Assembly (NCBI GenBank): GCA_949357655.1
Contig: CASHTG010000002.1
Span: forward strand, 930,001-994,000
DNA: 64,000 bases
From: Parascedosporium putredinis
Lineage: Eukaryota; Ascomycota; Sordariomycetes; Microascales; Microascaceae
Direction of reading: 5' to 3'
The notes below the pieces were generated by a model. It was not told where the DNA came from. It was given only the letters and a program-made list of their open reading frames with translations, and did no database searches. Shown one piece after another: positions 12,699 through 24,800 of this stretch (positions are counted from its first letter, which is position 1; each line of letters begins with the position of its first letter). The position numbers were made by a program, and so were the translations under genes.

Positions 12699-14236
12699 AT
12701 GACTGGCCGTCCCCGCCGGTCCGCCGCCCTTCGGGCCAATGAAGCAATTACTGACATGGCAGAAGCCAACGACCGACCCATGTCTTCCCGGTCAGATCGC
12801 CGTTCCGGTCGGGCGTCTGGCGCCACGGTTTCCCGGATCCCCTTCCTCCCCGGACCACCTAAATCTCAATATCAAGGTCTCGTCCAACAAACTGCGCCAA
12901 GCCACAGTCGGCCGCGATGGTGTGAGGACGGAGCATCAAATCTCCGTCAACAGCCGTGACAGCTTTTCTGGCGGCGAGATCCTATCTGGAAAGCGGACGC
13001 GGGGTGCAAGGAAGAATTATGTCGTCGATAGTGATAGCGATGAAGACGACGATGACGCCGAGATGGAAGAAGATGACGAAGAGCAAGATAACGACGAAGA
13101 AGACGATGATATGGACGGGGCAGGCGAAGAAGACGCTGACGGAGAGGCTGATGAAATGGAGCTTGACGCGGATGGCGAAGCGGACGACGACTTTGGCGAG
13201 GCGGACGTCGACATGGATACTAGCATCACCGTGGGACGGTCATCCAAACCCGCAGCTAAACCCAAGCCGGTGGCCAAACTACCGCCCCTCCGCCTGCGCC
13301 CATCTACGCCGATTCTGATGATGACGAGCTCAGCGACCCAGGTCCGAGCGACATCGAGGAGACCATCACGTACGGTGATACGACGCTAGGCGGCGGTGAC
13401 GACGACGACGAAGACGACGACGAGGACGAAGAAGACGCCGAGGGCGAGGAGGAAATTGAGGTCGCCGCCGAAGGGGAGGAGGGTCAGGAGGGCGAGGGCG
13501 AAGAGGATGCCGAGGGAGAAGAGGATGCTGGGGAGCTCGACAGCGACGACGACGCCGGGAGCGAGACTGTCGACCTGACCAAGATGACGAGGCGGCAGAG
13601 GGCGAGATTCGAAGATATACCGACCGAGCATATGAAGCTCTCCGACGGTAAGTAACCCAGCCGATTTTCGACTCTCCCCCTTTTTTTCTTTTACAGACTC
13701 AGCTACTAACACGCAGTTTCTTTTTTCCCCCACCCACAGAGGTCCAGGTGAAAAAGCACTTCACCGCAGAAGAACACGCAATGCGCCGCGCCGAAATGGC
13801 CCGCCGTCGCCGCAACCTAAGCGAAAAACGCACCGAAGAAGTCAAGGTTCGCTCCACCCTCCTCCTCCCTCCCCTAGGCCCATCCTCTCTTCTTCCTTTC
13901 TTTAGTCCAAGAATAATCTACATGTCAATACTAACCCTCTCGCTCACTCTCATCCTCCAGATGGAAACCATCAACAAGCTCCTCAAGAAACAAGCCCCCA
14001 AGACCAACCGCCGCACCAACCCCGCCACCGGCGCCGAAGAGGACATCGACGCCGAAACTGGCTTGCCCAGGCCCGATCCCACTTCTTTCCGGTGGGTCAG
14101 CGACCGCGCCGGCAGCCGCATCGCTTTGCCGGGCGAACTGCTCGCCTCGCACGCCGGCGACGTCTTCCGCGCCGGCGACGTCTTCCGCGCCGGCGGCGGC
14201 CTGGGATCCGGCAAGATGGTGGAAGAGGTGCAGTGA
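12699..14236 (+). CDS. ies2: INO80 chromatin-remodelling subunit, Ies2/PAPA-1 type
   Basis: Probable nuclear subunit of the INO80 ATP-dependent remodeller. Begins MTGRPRRSAALRANEA at 12699. A conserved stretch HLNLNIKVSSNKLRQAT is followed by two long Asp/Glu-rich tracts (about 13,030-13,210 and 13,390-13,560). The diagnostic PAPA-1 region comes last: VDLTKMTRRQRARFED, then KKHFTAEEHAMRRAEMARRR and NLSEKRTEEVK. Two introns are clear: GTAAGT at about 13,649 to CAG at 13,739, and GTTCGC at about 13,847 to CAG at 13,961. Frame problems: one base missing from the C4 at 13,285-13,288, and an unresolved net shift around 12,800-12,850. An 18-bp perfect tandem repeat near 14,159-14,195 duplicates GDVFRA close to the C terminus. 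The gene symbol follows family resemblance only. Confidence 0.72.
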
Positions 14237-15321
14237 AATAGTCACGTGTGGTGAAAAAGGGGTACACTATAAGTTACGGGAACCTGAGTTCCGTGGCCAT
14301 CTTGCTTCTTTTTTCTTCTTTTTTTCCTCTGCTTGCTTTTTTCCCACCTCTTAAAAATCATCTCGTAGTTCAACGGTGTTCGGTATCATCATGACGACGG
14401 AAGGGTTACGATTAGTTCCTTTTTTCCCCTTCCCTTCTGCTACTCTTTTAGTTTTCAAAACATAACATGGAACCTCCAATCATCCTTCATCCTCTACAGA
14501 GTGGCCAAGGCCCGGCTTTTTGTCTCCTTCATCTTCCCTCCTAGATGTCGTACACCACGTAGCAAAACATGGCATGGCCTCTGACAGGGGACCTGTTAGC
14601 TCACGTTGAAGAATGCAAGGTTGCTCCCCTTACAGTGCGAAACCCATGTGCGAAAACTGTGAATGTACGTCACGACGCAGGCCGACAAGAATGCTCGAAA
14701 TCAAGGTTGGGAGTTTTTAAGCTTTTTTATTTAAGCTTTTGTAATGAACAAGAGAAAAAGAAAAGGAAAAGGAAAAAAAAAAAAAAAAAAAAAGGAATAT
14801 AAAAGCACATCGTGTACGATTGACTGCTTAAAAGAGAGAGAGAGGGACAGAGAGGAAGAGCGGGGGTATATGGATATATTCAAGCAAATCAAAAGATTGC
14901 GCAGGACAATCGCTGCCTTCTCGATGCCATGCAAGGTAATGCGGAGAGAAAAGGATGGGTACAGATGGAGGAAAGTAAAACAAAAATCAGAAATCAAAGG
15001 CCAGAAAAAAAGCAGTACAATGATGCTGAGCCATCCTCCAAAGCAAGCCCCCAAAAGGGGAGAAAAAGACCCTGTGTTAGATCCTGGCCACGACGGCTGC
15101 GATAGGGAAAAGAAAACGTGATAAAGACCGAAATCCCAGGCCTGTAAATGAAGGGACCGCAGAAAGCAGGAAACAAGGCACCGTTCGCCTGTGGGGTTGA
15201 CTGAATCGCAATGGCCCCGGCCCGGTTCGCTCCGAATCGTAGGTGAAATGGTGTTCAAATCGACAAGCAGCCTCCTTCATAGCTTTATCGCCGTAGAAGA
15301 AAGTCACCGAGGTCGACCCCT
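14237..15321. other. convergent intergenic region with poly-A tract
   Basis: About 1.1 kb of 3' flanks between convergent genes, rich in A and in GA. No coding signal. Confidence 0.5.
14773..14793. repeat. A21 homopolymer
   Basis: Uninterrupted run of 21 A within a longer purine-rich stretch (about 14,745-14,860). Its length is likely to be unreliable given the homopolymer problems elsewhere in the window. Confidence 0.9.
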
Positions 15322-16858
15322 TCACGCCGCTCCGGGGTGGTGATGGTGTATGCCAAGGATCCGTTGCATGCTTCTGCGGATGCCGCCGCCGCCGCCGCCG
15401 CCGCCACCACCACCATTCTCACCGCCTTCCCTGTCTCTGCCAAGCAGACCCAAGCTCATGCGCCTCGCCGTGCTGCCGTTCTCCGTTGCCTTGTCCTTCT
15501 TCTTCTTCTTACGGATGGTGATTGGAGGCGGGGCCATGGCCGCCCGCGGGGCCACTCGCCGTCGCGCTTCCAGCCACATACGCAAGCACGGATCATGTCT
15601 GCCAGATTGACAGGGCAGCTCGGGGTGAGGCCGTTGAGCACCAACTTGTCGTAAAGCGCCGGGTATACGGCAGCAGAGATGCTGGATCGCATTGGGTTGG
15701 AAGGGGGTAGAAAGGGCGGCGCAAGGGGGATAATGACCTCGACGGGCAGGGGCACAGAAGGGATCGACATTGTCGATGATTTGTTGGTTTGCTTCTTGTC
15801 GAGGGCAAGCGACCCCCTGCATCCCTGTGAGGATCCGATGTGTCGGAGAGCACAGCGGCAGAGTCGCCGCTCTTACGTTCCGTTGGAGACGACGATAGTG
15901 GTGTCGCGGGCGGCGATCGGAAGAATAGGCGGCGCGGAGAGAACCCGGCGGCGGGTGAAATGGGCTTCTTCTTTAGACGAACCGTCTTTGCGCCCGTCCA
16001 AGCATTCCGTCTCGCCTCGAAGCAAGCCAGACCGACGTTCCAGGTCGCCTCTTCTTTGACGGCGCGTCGCCGTTTTTCCTTCTTGGATAGAACCTTGGCG
16101 CGGATGGTTTCGCCTACCGTGTCGGGGCTTTCGAATTTGAAGGCCGTGGGGGCCTCGTTGTCGTCGCTCTCATCGTCGGAGAGCTCCGAGGACCACTCAA
16201 GCCGCTGGCGAAAGTGGGTCTCGTCTTCAGAGAAGACGGAGTACACTGAAGAGACGTCGTCATCGCTTTCGTTGCCATCGTCAAGGCTAACATCACACTT
16301 GCTTGGCGCTGATTCCTGTTGGGTAGTTTCTTCCTCGACACTCACGTCGGGAACGCCGACAGGCGGGTGCGTTTCGTCGCTCGTGGGTAGGGTGGCCGGA
16401 ATTGCTTGGCTTCCGGCATGCGTCGTGATAGTTGGTGGGGATCGGCCTGCCAAGACAGTAGCATCCTCGAGGGGAGGAGACTGTGGGGTAGCATCGGTTG
16501 CATCAGCAGTGGATAGATGCGATGTTGTCGCCGTGGTCGTCGCAGCCGTAGAATCACCAGCGGTAGGAACTGCAGGTTCGACGATGGGTTCGAGAACGAC
16601 TCCCGGTTCCGGGCTAGGTACGGCGGCTTGAGCAGCCGCGTTGTTCGCCGAGGTCGACGCAGTTTGGGGTGGAGGCCACGCAAAAGCCCAATCGTTCCGA
16701 ACCTTTTCGGCAAGAAACTTCCTGACGGCGGCCTTTTGTTTTATCTTGTCCTTGCTAAGCAGGTCGGGGTCGCCATAGTCGCAAGCTTCAGGAGGTTGAC
16801 TATGGCGAAACTTGGAAAGAGTGGCCTTGGGGGATTTGTAGAGGTCGGAGAAGAACAT
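15322..16858 (-). CDS. Gag1-like clamp domain (DUF4050) protein
   Basis: About 512 residues, no introns seen. It starts MFFSDLYKSPKATLSKFRH, then DYGDPDLLSKDKIKQKAAV and RNDWAFAWPP, a long Ser/Thr/Ala/Pro-rich linker, and an acidic segment (ESDDDVSSVYSVFSEDE). The conserved block WNVGLACFEARRNAWTGAK is followed by the family-like end: YPALYDKLVLNGLTPSCPVN and LADMIRACVCGWKRDGEWPP. The tail is basic (KKKKKDK) with a polyglycine run encoded by a GCC/CCG microsatellite at about 15,380-15,412. The domain is widespread in fungi and, where studied, linked to TORC1-associated clamp proteins; the precise role here is unknown. One base appears lost in the C5 at 15,813-15,817 and in the G4 at 15,548-15,551, splitting the frame into three. 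Confidence 0.65.
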
Positions 16859-19640
16859 GGTTAGGGATTGGCGACGTGCAGGCGGGGATGCTCAGAGGGA
16901 GCCGGGCCAGAGTCAGGGCCAGGGCCAGAGGACGGTTGCGGCTGCGGTCGAGAATCGGTCGGGGGCATGAGGCGAAGTCGAATTAGGACCTGGCTCCTGG
17001 TGTCCTGCTGGCAACGCTTCCGTCTTTTCATTGACTACGCGGGGAGGGAGGGAACGAGAGAGTCGGACGCGACTGGGTTGTGACTCTCGGGTTGCAGGGT
17101 GGGTTTTATGGCAGCCGAAGACATGGTTTTTACTTGCCAATGCAAAAGGGGAAAGGTGGGTTGGTAGTTCTTTGAGAAAGAAACTAAGACAGGTGCAGGC
17201 AAGCGGGGAGGGACAGGCGGGCTGGTTGGTGACCCTTGCCTTGCACCTCACGCCCTTCAAAGGCCCAGCTCACAGTGGCACAAGGGGGTGGTTGTGGGGA
17301 AGGAGAAAAGGAGCAAGTGATGGAAGAAGAGAGATGTGGACGTGGGTGGGCCGAGTACAGGAAATGGAGATGGCCGATAGATGGTGGCGATTTTGTTTTA
17401 TGCGGGTGGTGTGAACCTTGAATATGGGCGAGTGTAGTGGCGGCGTGGAGAGGTAGCTGTGGCTTTTCGCCTTGGCTTGAGAGCAGGGCCGGATGGTGTG
17501 GTGGGTGGGAGGGGGAAAGGGAAGAGGGAGGGAAGAAAAGAGAGTCGAAGTAGCGGCTCAAATTTGAGGTCAGAGGACAGCCAGTGAGTGGGCACTGCTC
17601 TGGAGAAGAGAGCGAGAGAGAGACAGGGCGGAAGAAGATATTCAGCAGCAGGCTTAACTGAATCGAGTAAGGAGTCGTCTAGCAGCAAATGCTAAGACTT
17701 TTGTGCCATGTACTACTGGTCATGGAGGGACGCTTGCCGTTACAAAGTATGTCGTATGCCTTGTGAGCAGCGGCAGGTGTGACGATATCGCTTAATGGCC
17801 AAAAGTAGAAATGCTGATGCAGAGCAATCGGGGGAAACATGCGATGGTGGCGGCCGTATTCCTTGGCTCCGCTTAGTTTACCCTGGGTTGGTCGTACCCT
17901 GGTTTTTCCCGACGGCCTTTGTTTAGAGTCGAGGTGCCGAGCGCGCCCTAGACTCCAATGTTCCGTTGGGAACAGGTTCGTGCCAAGGTCCACGATAACG
18001 AAATACAAGACGACCCCAAGACGGAGGAGGGAGAGCACTGCAAAGAGTGGGGTGATGAAGGATGCTGGGGCTCGGCCTGGTTGGGGTTGCCGACCTGTGC
18101 CTCAGCAGGCGCCACGGAAGCGGGCGACTGATGGAGAGGGGGTTCGATGCGGGGAAAAAATGAGGACAATGGGCACGCGGACTGGACGACAGCCTTCTTG
18201 GTCAAAATGCCTGCTTCCTCCAAACCCCGTCGTATCAGGTTAAACGGAGAAGAAAAAGCAAGGACCTGAGGCGAGATTCGAGAATGAGATGGCGGGGGCC
18301 CAGGGGAGCTGCCACAATTGCCAAACTGAAGGTGATGGAGCTGGCTGCTTTGGAGAAAAGGGAACAAACAGAGGGGGAACACGAGGACCAAAGTAAAGGC
18401 CCAAATTAAAATTTCCCCAAGCGATGAAGGCACATGTCTAGGGCGTCAAGGAGGAGAGTGAAATTTTTTTAGAGAAAGTAGTTGATGCAGAGGTGACCAG
18501 GCTCTTGCCTGCGTACGGTCCCACAAAATAAGTTCGCTAGGTCGTGAGTACTCCGGGGAGGGAAAGCGCAAGTGAAGTGGATTTCTGGCAATTGCGAAGC
18601 TTGGTCCACCTTCCCCACTTCAGCCAGCTTGGTCCTCTGAGAGCGCTTCCACTTCGTCTCCCTGAGGAAGGATGCAGTCTATTATATCAAGTTGAAATGT
18701 GCTTCTTGTCGCAGCTGAAGAAGACGAGGAAAAGACAAGGGGGAAAAATCAATTCAGATGCCAAGGGTGGAAGGAGAGGGGAGCCTGGAGCTTATTCACA
18801 TGGGTGGCGGGATCGGGATCGGGTTGGGGAAAGCGTCAATCCTCAGACGGGCTCCACACTCGTGCTGTGCGTGTGCGTATGCGTGTGGAGCGGGGACTCG
18901 TGAGGACTGTGGACGGGGAAACTGAAGCGAGGAAGCGCCAGCGGTCCCCTCTTGGCTTGGCCGGCCAGAAGATCTGACTCACGAGGCTAGGCGATTTTCG
19001 AACACTGAAAATTGACCAAGGGTCAAATGCATTGACGAAAACCAGGAGAAAATGAGGTTCTGCATGTCTCATTAGAGCTCAAGAGCACCGAGCACCGAGC
19101 ACCAGGCAGCGAGGCCGAAAGCACCCTTGTCTCTGTATTTCACGTCTCCCGGGTTGATTATGAGTGTATGAAGTCATTGACACGGGCCTGCCTGTCCGTG
19201 GTCCCTACCAACCAGCCATCCAGCAGCCACCAAGCTATCCCTGCTACCGCCGCTGGTGGTTTAGTTTCTGATCGGCGAGGTTCGCCGTCTTTAAACGCCT
19301 TCCTCTCCAGCGACCTCGCGGCAAACAAAAATATACCAAAGTTCTGTGGGGAAAAAGGCGAGGTTGGGGCTCCTCCTCAAAGTGCCACCTCCATGACGAA
19401 GACCCAATTAAATTACTTCTTGTCGTGCTTGGGTGCTTGTGTGCTTCGCCATGTGCAACTGTACTCAAGCATTCGCGCGCGGAACCCAGAAAGCCACGCC
19501 CCTCCAGAGCTTGGCTTGTCTAATTGTTAGAAGGGCTCCTTCCCGTTAGTGGTATTGGCTGGCCCTTCCTCTTGAAGATATATCCCTCCCTTGAGGTATA
19601 AGGCACGTCACGTCTCAAACTACAGGTAGCTTTCTATCAC
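16859..19640. other. intergenic region
   Basis: About 2.8 kb upstream of the Gag1-like gene. G/A-rich on the plus strand, that is pyrimidine-rich in the direction of the leftward gene, consistent with a promoter and 5' leader. A 7-bp unit (AGCACCG) is repeated three times near 19,083-19,105. Open frames are short and unconvincing. Confidence 0.45.
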
Positions 19641-20640
19641 GCATCGAGGACTGCCCGCTAGAAACCGCATTGCGCGTCAAGTATTTTCTTAGACCCGTAC
19701 GGGCCTACTTGAGGTTTATGTCTTTCAATGGAGTTTACCACTGACTGCACATGATAATGGATGCACCTGTCAAGCGCGTGAGCTGCCCCGTTCATGATTG
19801 CTAGAGCCTGCTGGTCCATCCAAGCTTCCGCATTGGCGTATCCACGTTTCCCACAATCCACGTTCCCCATAGCTCTAAATGCTGCGCTAGTGTTCCGTCT
19901 GGGGAATTGAGGCTTTGGTGACGAGAACATCTATAAGTAGACCCTGGACAAGAAGGCGGAATCGACATAGACTACCTATCAATAAATTGAAATCTCCTTC
20001 GATAGCATGAACGAAGCCCCATAGAGCTTCACCGGGACGCGTGACGCGAAACCGGAGAAACGTGCAAAGCGGGGCCTTGTATCGGTTCAGTCGATTTCAG
20101 CGACGAAGAGTGGGCCTTCCTTCTCATGGCCCTTCGGCCAGGGCGACCTCCACTCCTATTCATCCAGTATAGATCGTGCTTTCCGACGGTCTATCAATGC
20201 CGTGCTATACACGATTACCTCGGTACCTAAGTGCAAACCAACTCCAGGCGATCCCTATAGGGCCAATGCCAAACTTGTCAAAATGTCTAGAAGCACGGAA
20301 TTGACAAAGGTAAGAGTGCATAGACTGCCCTGCCTTCGCCGGAAATCTTGCCATGTTGCCCTTTGACAATTAGACGTCATACCTTCGAGGCCCTCGAACG
20401 GAACTCGACAATCCATGCCATGGGCTAGCGAAAGCACAAGGTCAACCGCACCTTCTCTAGGCATATGCCCAGTCCTGTCCATTTTCCAAGCCAAAGAGCT
20501 CAACCCCAAGCAAGGGGATACTACACACTGGTGCTAGAGTGATAGAAAGAGTTGGTTAACATACCGCAAGCATCGGAAGGTGATATTCTGTCTACAAACA
20601 AAGACGAGAGGGATAAGGTGCCCCTTCTCCCAGTAATATA
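19640..20640 (-). pseudogene. probable gene relic, possibly HET-domain-like
   Basis: Minus-strand segments look like exons of a decayed gene. Around 20,500-20,260 the reading includes AVDLVLSLAHGMDCRVPFEG, then a GTATGA...CAG intron-like gap, then VYALLPLSI. The combination of LSLAHGM and VYALLPL resembles the stretch after the HET domain of heterokaryon-incompatibility proteins (usually DPRDxVYALL). A second putative intron (GTATGT...GTGTAG) lies just upstream, about 20,563-20,521. Further left, about 19,930-19,660 codes for a coding-like stretch containing NAEAWMDQQALAIMNGAAHA. Stops and frame changes separate the pieces and no HET core (YVALSYCWG) was seen. The family assignment is tentative. 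Confidence 0.3.
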
Positions 20641-21889
20641 GTCATCAATTACTACCGTCCCTCTCTGATTAATAGATCAGAATCTCACTATTTCTCACCT
20701 GTCTTAGAAACCAATCATGCTACCCCCTTCCTTACTTCTCTCCTAGCAGAGACATCAATCCTTCTAACTCCGTTGGGGAACATGGCCACTTGCCACGACA
20801 GATACTCAAGGGACACGAACGGGGTAGCTACTATGTATGCCTTAGGGTCACGAACACCAGAGGGGAAAGAGATGAACAAGACGCAATGAGACGCAATGGA
20901 TATGGTCCATCCTCCTCAGGTTCTCCAAATAATCCCGCGATAGAACGGGAGCTACCATACCAACTGCGCGTCGATAGCTCATACGAGCTTATCGATAATA
21001 CGCCAAGTCACGTCTGATTTCCGGGGCCCCCGGGTGACCTCCCCTTTCCTTTTTTCCCATAGCGGCAATACACTGGGGTGTGCTTATGCCTAGGAAGAGT
21101 GGTAAGTTACATATCGATATGAAATTTCTGGGCTCAGAGAAGTTAATTTGCAAATACTAAGAGCTTATTGAACCGAATTTGGCGGGCATACTTATGGGGT
21201 AATGAAGTCCTTACCTATTTTCGAGTTGTGAGTTCCTTTCGCAATTAGTGAGCTTCGCAAATGGTCTTAAGCAAAACGCAACATCAAGATCATTCGAGCA
21301 CAGCTCCACGAGGCGGTTAGCCTCCGTAACGCTCTAGCTCATGGCAAAGCTAAATCCAAGCAGTTAGAACATCTGCTATCGGTGTTCGGGACATGGCATC
21401 GTCGCAAATTGACCCAGCCCTTCACCTTAATCTGCCCGACAATACTCCCCTCAGCCCTTACATAGCATATCTGGCGAGAGCTCCAACCTCTGTTTGACTG
21501 TGTCGCTAACGCCTTTGTGCCCGTTTCCTGTATCCTGCATGCCGCCTTGTATTGGCGCCCCGGGCTCGCCGTTAAGGAGGGGTGGCTTCGCCATATCGCT
21601 GATCACGCAGCCTGCCTGATCCCCGCCTTTGCCCAACTCTGTCCAACCCCGCCCAGATCTGCTAATTGTGTTGTCCGAGGTTCACTGTCTCTACTAAACT
21701 GTCGTCATCAACAACTCTTAATAGCTGTTTGCCGCCCACTTCAACGGTATTGCTCGACCACGTAGAAACAAGCTGTTTTCACGGAAACCTCTGCGACTGA
21801 ATAGACGCAACACCCTTGATTGAGGGACATAGTAGCGCCCCTGGGCACCTCGCGCCCATGCTTGAATCCGCAGCGTTACGCGAGCAAAT
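20641..21889. other. intergenic region with possible coding relics, upstream of the NLR
   Basis: No intact gene. On the plus strand, about 21,286-21,465 reads open with a coding-like helical composition (for example LHEAVSLRNALAHGKAKSKQ), and 21,517-21,700 is similarly open, but they do not join and match no family I know. This may be debris of older genes or repeats. Confidence 0.35.
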
Positions 21890-24800
21890 ATGGCTGATCC
21901 CAACAACTATACCATCGGCTGGATCTGCGCCATAGAGGCAGAATATATCGCCGCACAAGAATTCCTAGACGACGAGCACGAACCGCCGAATTCCGTTTCA
22001 CCAAACGACACCAATGACTATACATTGGGTACAATGGGGAAGCACAACGTCGTAATCGCTGTGTTGCCTGATGGTGAATATGGGCTATCTTCCGCAGCTA
22101 TTGTTGCCACGAACATGCTACATAGCTTTCCTAATGTTAGGATAGGCTTGATGGTCGGCATCGGCGGCGGTGCGCCAAGTGAGAGGCACGACATTCGCCT
22201 CGGCGATATCGTAGTCAGCGCACCTCGTGACGGGGAGAGCGGGGTGTTCCAGTATGACTTTGGCAGGACGATCCAAGATCAGGCCTTTCAACACACGCGA
22301 TTTTTGAACCAGCCCCCGACAGCTCTGCGAACGGCATTGACCGGGATCCGGGCCCAGTACAAGAGGAAAGGACATCAAATTGAAGAGGCTATCAATGCTG
22401 CTCTGGGAAAGAATCCGAGGCTACGACGGGATTACGGACGGCCGCATCCAGATACTGACAGACTATTTAATGCCCGAGTTACTCACGACTCGAGAGGCTG
22501 CGCCGCATTCTGTGCCAGTGAGCCATCCTGCTTAGTGCCACGGCACGAGCGTACCGAACACGAGGATAATCTGGCAATTCACTATGGCTTAATTGCTTCA
22601 GCAAACCAGTTGATGAAGGACGCCCTAGTTCGAGATAGGCTGGCAACAGAAAAGGACGTTTTATGTTTTGAAATGGAAGCAGCAGGGCTCATGAATCACT
22701 TTCCATGTCTTGTTATTCGGGGCATATGCGACTACTCAGACTCGCATAAGAACAAGGACTGGCAAGGGTATGCCGCAATGGCGGCCGCTGCATTTGCGAA
22801 AGACCTTCTTGGTCGAATCGCTCCAAATAAAGTTGAAGCTGAGGGGAAGATTTGTGACGTCCTATCTGGTAACTCTATCGTTTAGATCCATCCTGTTGAT
22901 CCATGTTAATCCCATATATAGGCATACATAAGACTGTAGAAGAAAGCCGAGACATTGCAATGGAGGGGCTCCAGGTCCACAAAGATCTCGCCAAAGAGAG
23001 AATGACCGAAAAGGAAGAAAAGTGCCACCAGCTATTCTACAGCCAAACTGGAACCCCATACGAGTGGTACAAGGATCGAGTGGCAGAGAGAGTTGACGGC
23101 ACGTGCATGTGGTTCCTTGAGCATGAGAACTTTCAGAAGTGGTTAAAACAGGAGTCCGGTCCTCTGCTCGTCTCGGCGGACCCTGGCTGTGGGAAATCGG
23201 TGTTGGCCAAGTACCTGATCGATCGGTACCTCGCCGATCAGTACTCGCCGCAGCCGGCAACCATCTGCTACTTTTTCTTTAAAGATTCGGACCAGAACAC
23301 CGTTCGCCAGGCGCTTCGTGCCCTGCTCCACCAATTGTTCTCTCAGAAGCCGTCTCTCATCAAACATGCTTTGTCCTATCTCAAGGGGCATGGAGACGGC
23401 CTGATTCAGTCCACGAGATCGCTCTGGGCGATTCTAAGGGATGCCACATGTGATCCCCAAGCAGGGCCTGTCACCATAGTACTGGATGCCCTGGATGAAT
23501 GTGCTGAATCAGAATTGCCAGACCTAGTGTGTAATGTGGAGAGCCAATTCTGCACCGACCAGGTTGGCCATAACAAGTTAAAGTATCTTCTGACATGCCG
23601 CCCGTATCAGCAGATCGTGTCCAAGTTTTACGGCCTGTTGGCAACCTTTCCAAATATCCGTATACCAGGGGAAGAAGAGTCGGAGACTATTAGTCAGGAG
23701 GTGAACCGCGTTATTAAGCACCGGATCGATAAACTACCGACCAGGGACGAGACTAACGTCCAAGCAGAAGGCCTTACACCCAGACTCAAAAGACACCTAG
23801 AGAAAAGACTACAGGAGAATACGCACCGCACCTATCTCTGGGTATACCTTGTATTCGACTACCTGGAGAATGAAGACTTCAAGAGGACACCAAAGGGGGT
23901 CAACTCTGCGCTTGAAACACTTCCAAGAAATATCAATGAGGCGTATGAACAAATTCTTAGCAAGTCTAAGAATGAACCAATGGTTCGGAAGGTGTTGAAA
24001 ATTATCTTGGTAGCAACGCGGCCACTGACACTTTCGGAAATGAATGTGGCTGTAAATGTTGATAGCAATTCATACTCTTTTGACAGCCTTGACCTAGAGG
24101 ATGAAGTCGACTTTGGGTCACGTCTTAGATCTTGGTGTGGACTCTTTATCTCGATTCACCATGACAGGGTTTATTTCCTCCATCAAACAGCTCGCGAGTT
24201 TCTTCTTGCAGATTTGGTGTCGCCTACAACCGATCCGTCGGGGCTATATTGGCACCGCTCTATCACTCTTGGAGACGCACATGCTATTCTCGCGCTGGCT
24301 TGTGTGCTCTATCTAAATCTTTTAACTCTGGTGTTAGCCCCCAAATAGCTGCGGCTAAGAAAGCGGACCATTCAGTTGAGAGCTACGCCTTCTTAAATTA
24401 TTCGGCCAACGCCTGGAATACCCATTTCCGTGAAGCTGGTGAAGCTGACCAATGCGGCATTGTCCCCTCAGTTCTGAAAATTTGTGCCATGGGTTCGAAT
24501 AGTTATTTACTATGGTCTAGAATCTATTGGCTGTGGGATAGCCAACGGGAATTTACGAGTCTTGGGCTAGCGTCCTATCTTGGACATGATGCCGTGGTCA
24601 AGGAGCTGCTTAAGAATGGCGCCGATGTCAACGAGAAGGGTAAGTACGGTGAGACACCGCTAGGGATAGCGATAACACAAGGGTATGTATCGACCGCCGA
24701 GCGGTTGATCGTGGCAGGCGCCGATGTCAACGTGAAAGGTGAGTACGGTGAGACACCGCTAGGGATAGCGATAGAACAAGGGCATGTAGCGGCTGCTGAG

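Noticed and set aside
12956..13318. Thr/Met/Lys-rich frame in the Ies2 region
   Set aside because: Out-of-frame reading of the acidic repeats of the Ies2-like gene.
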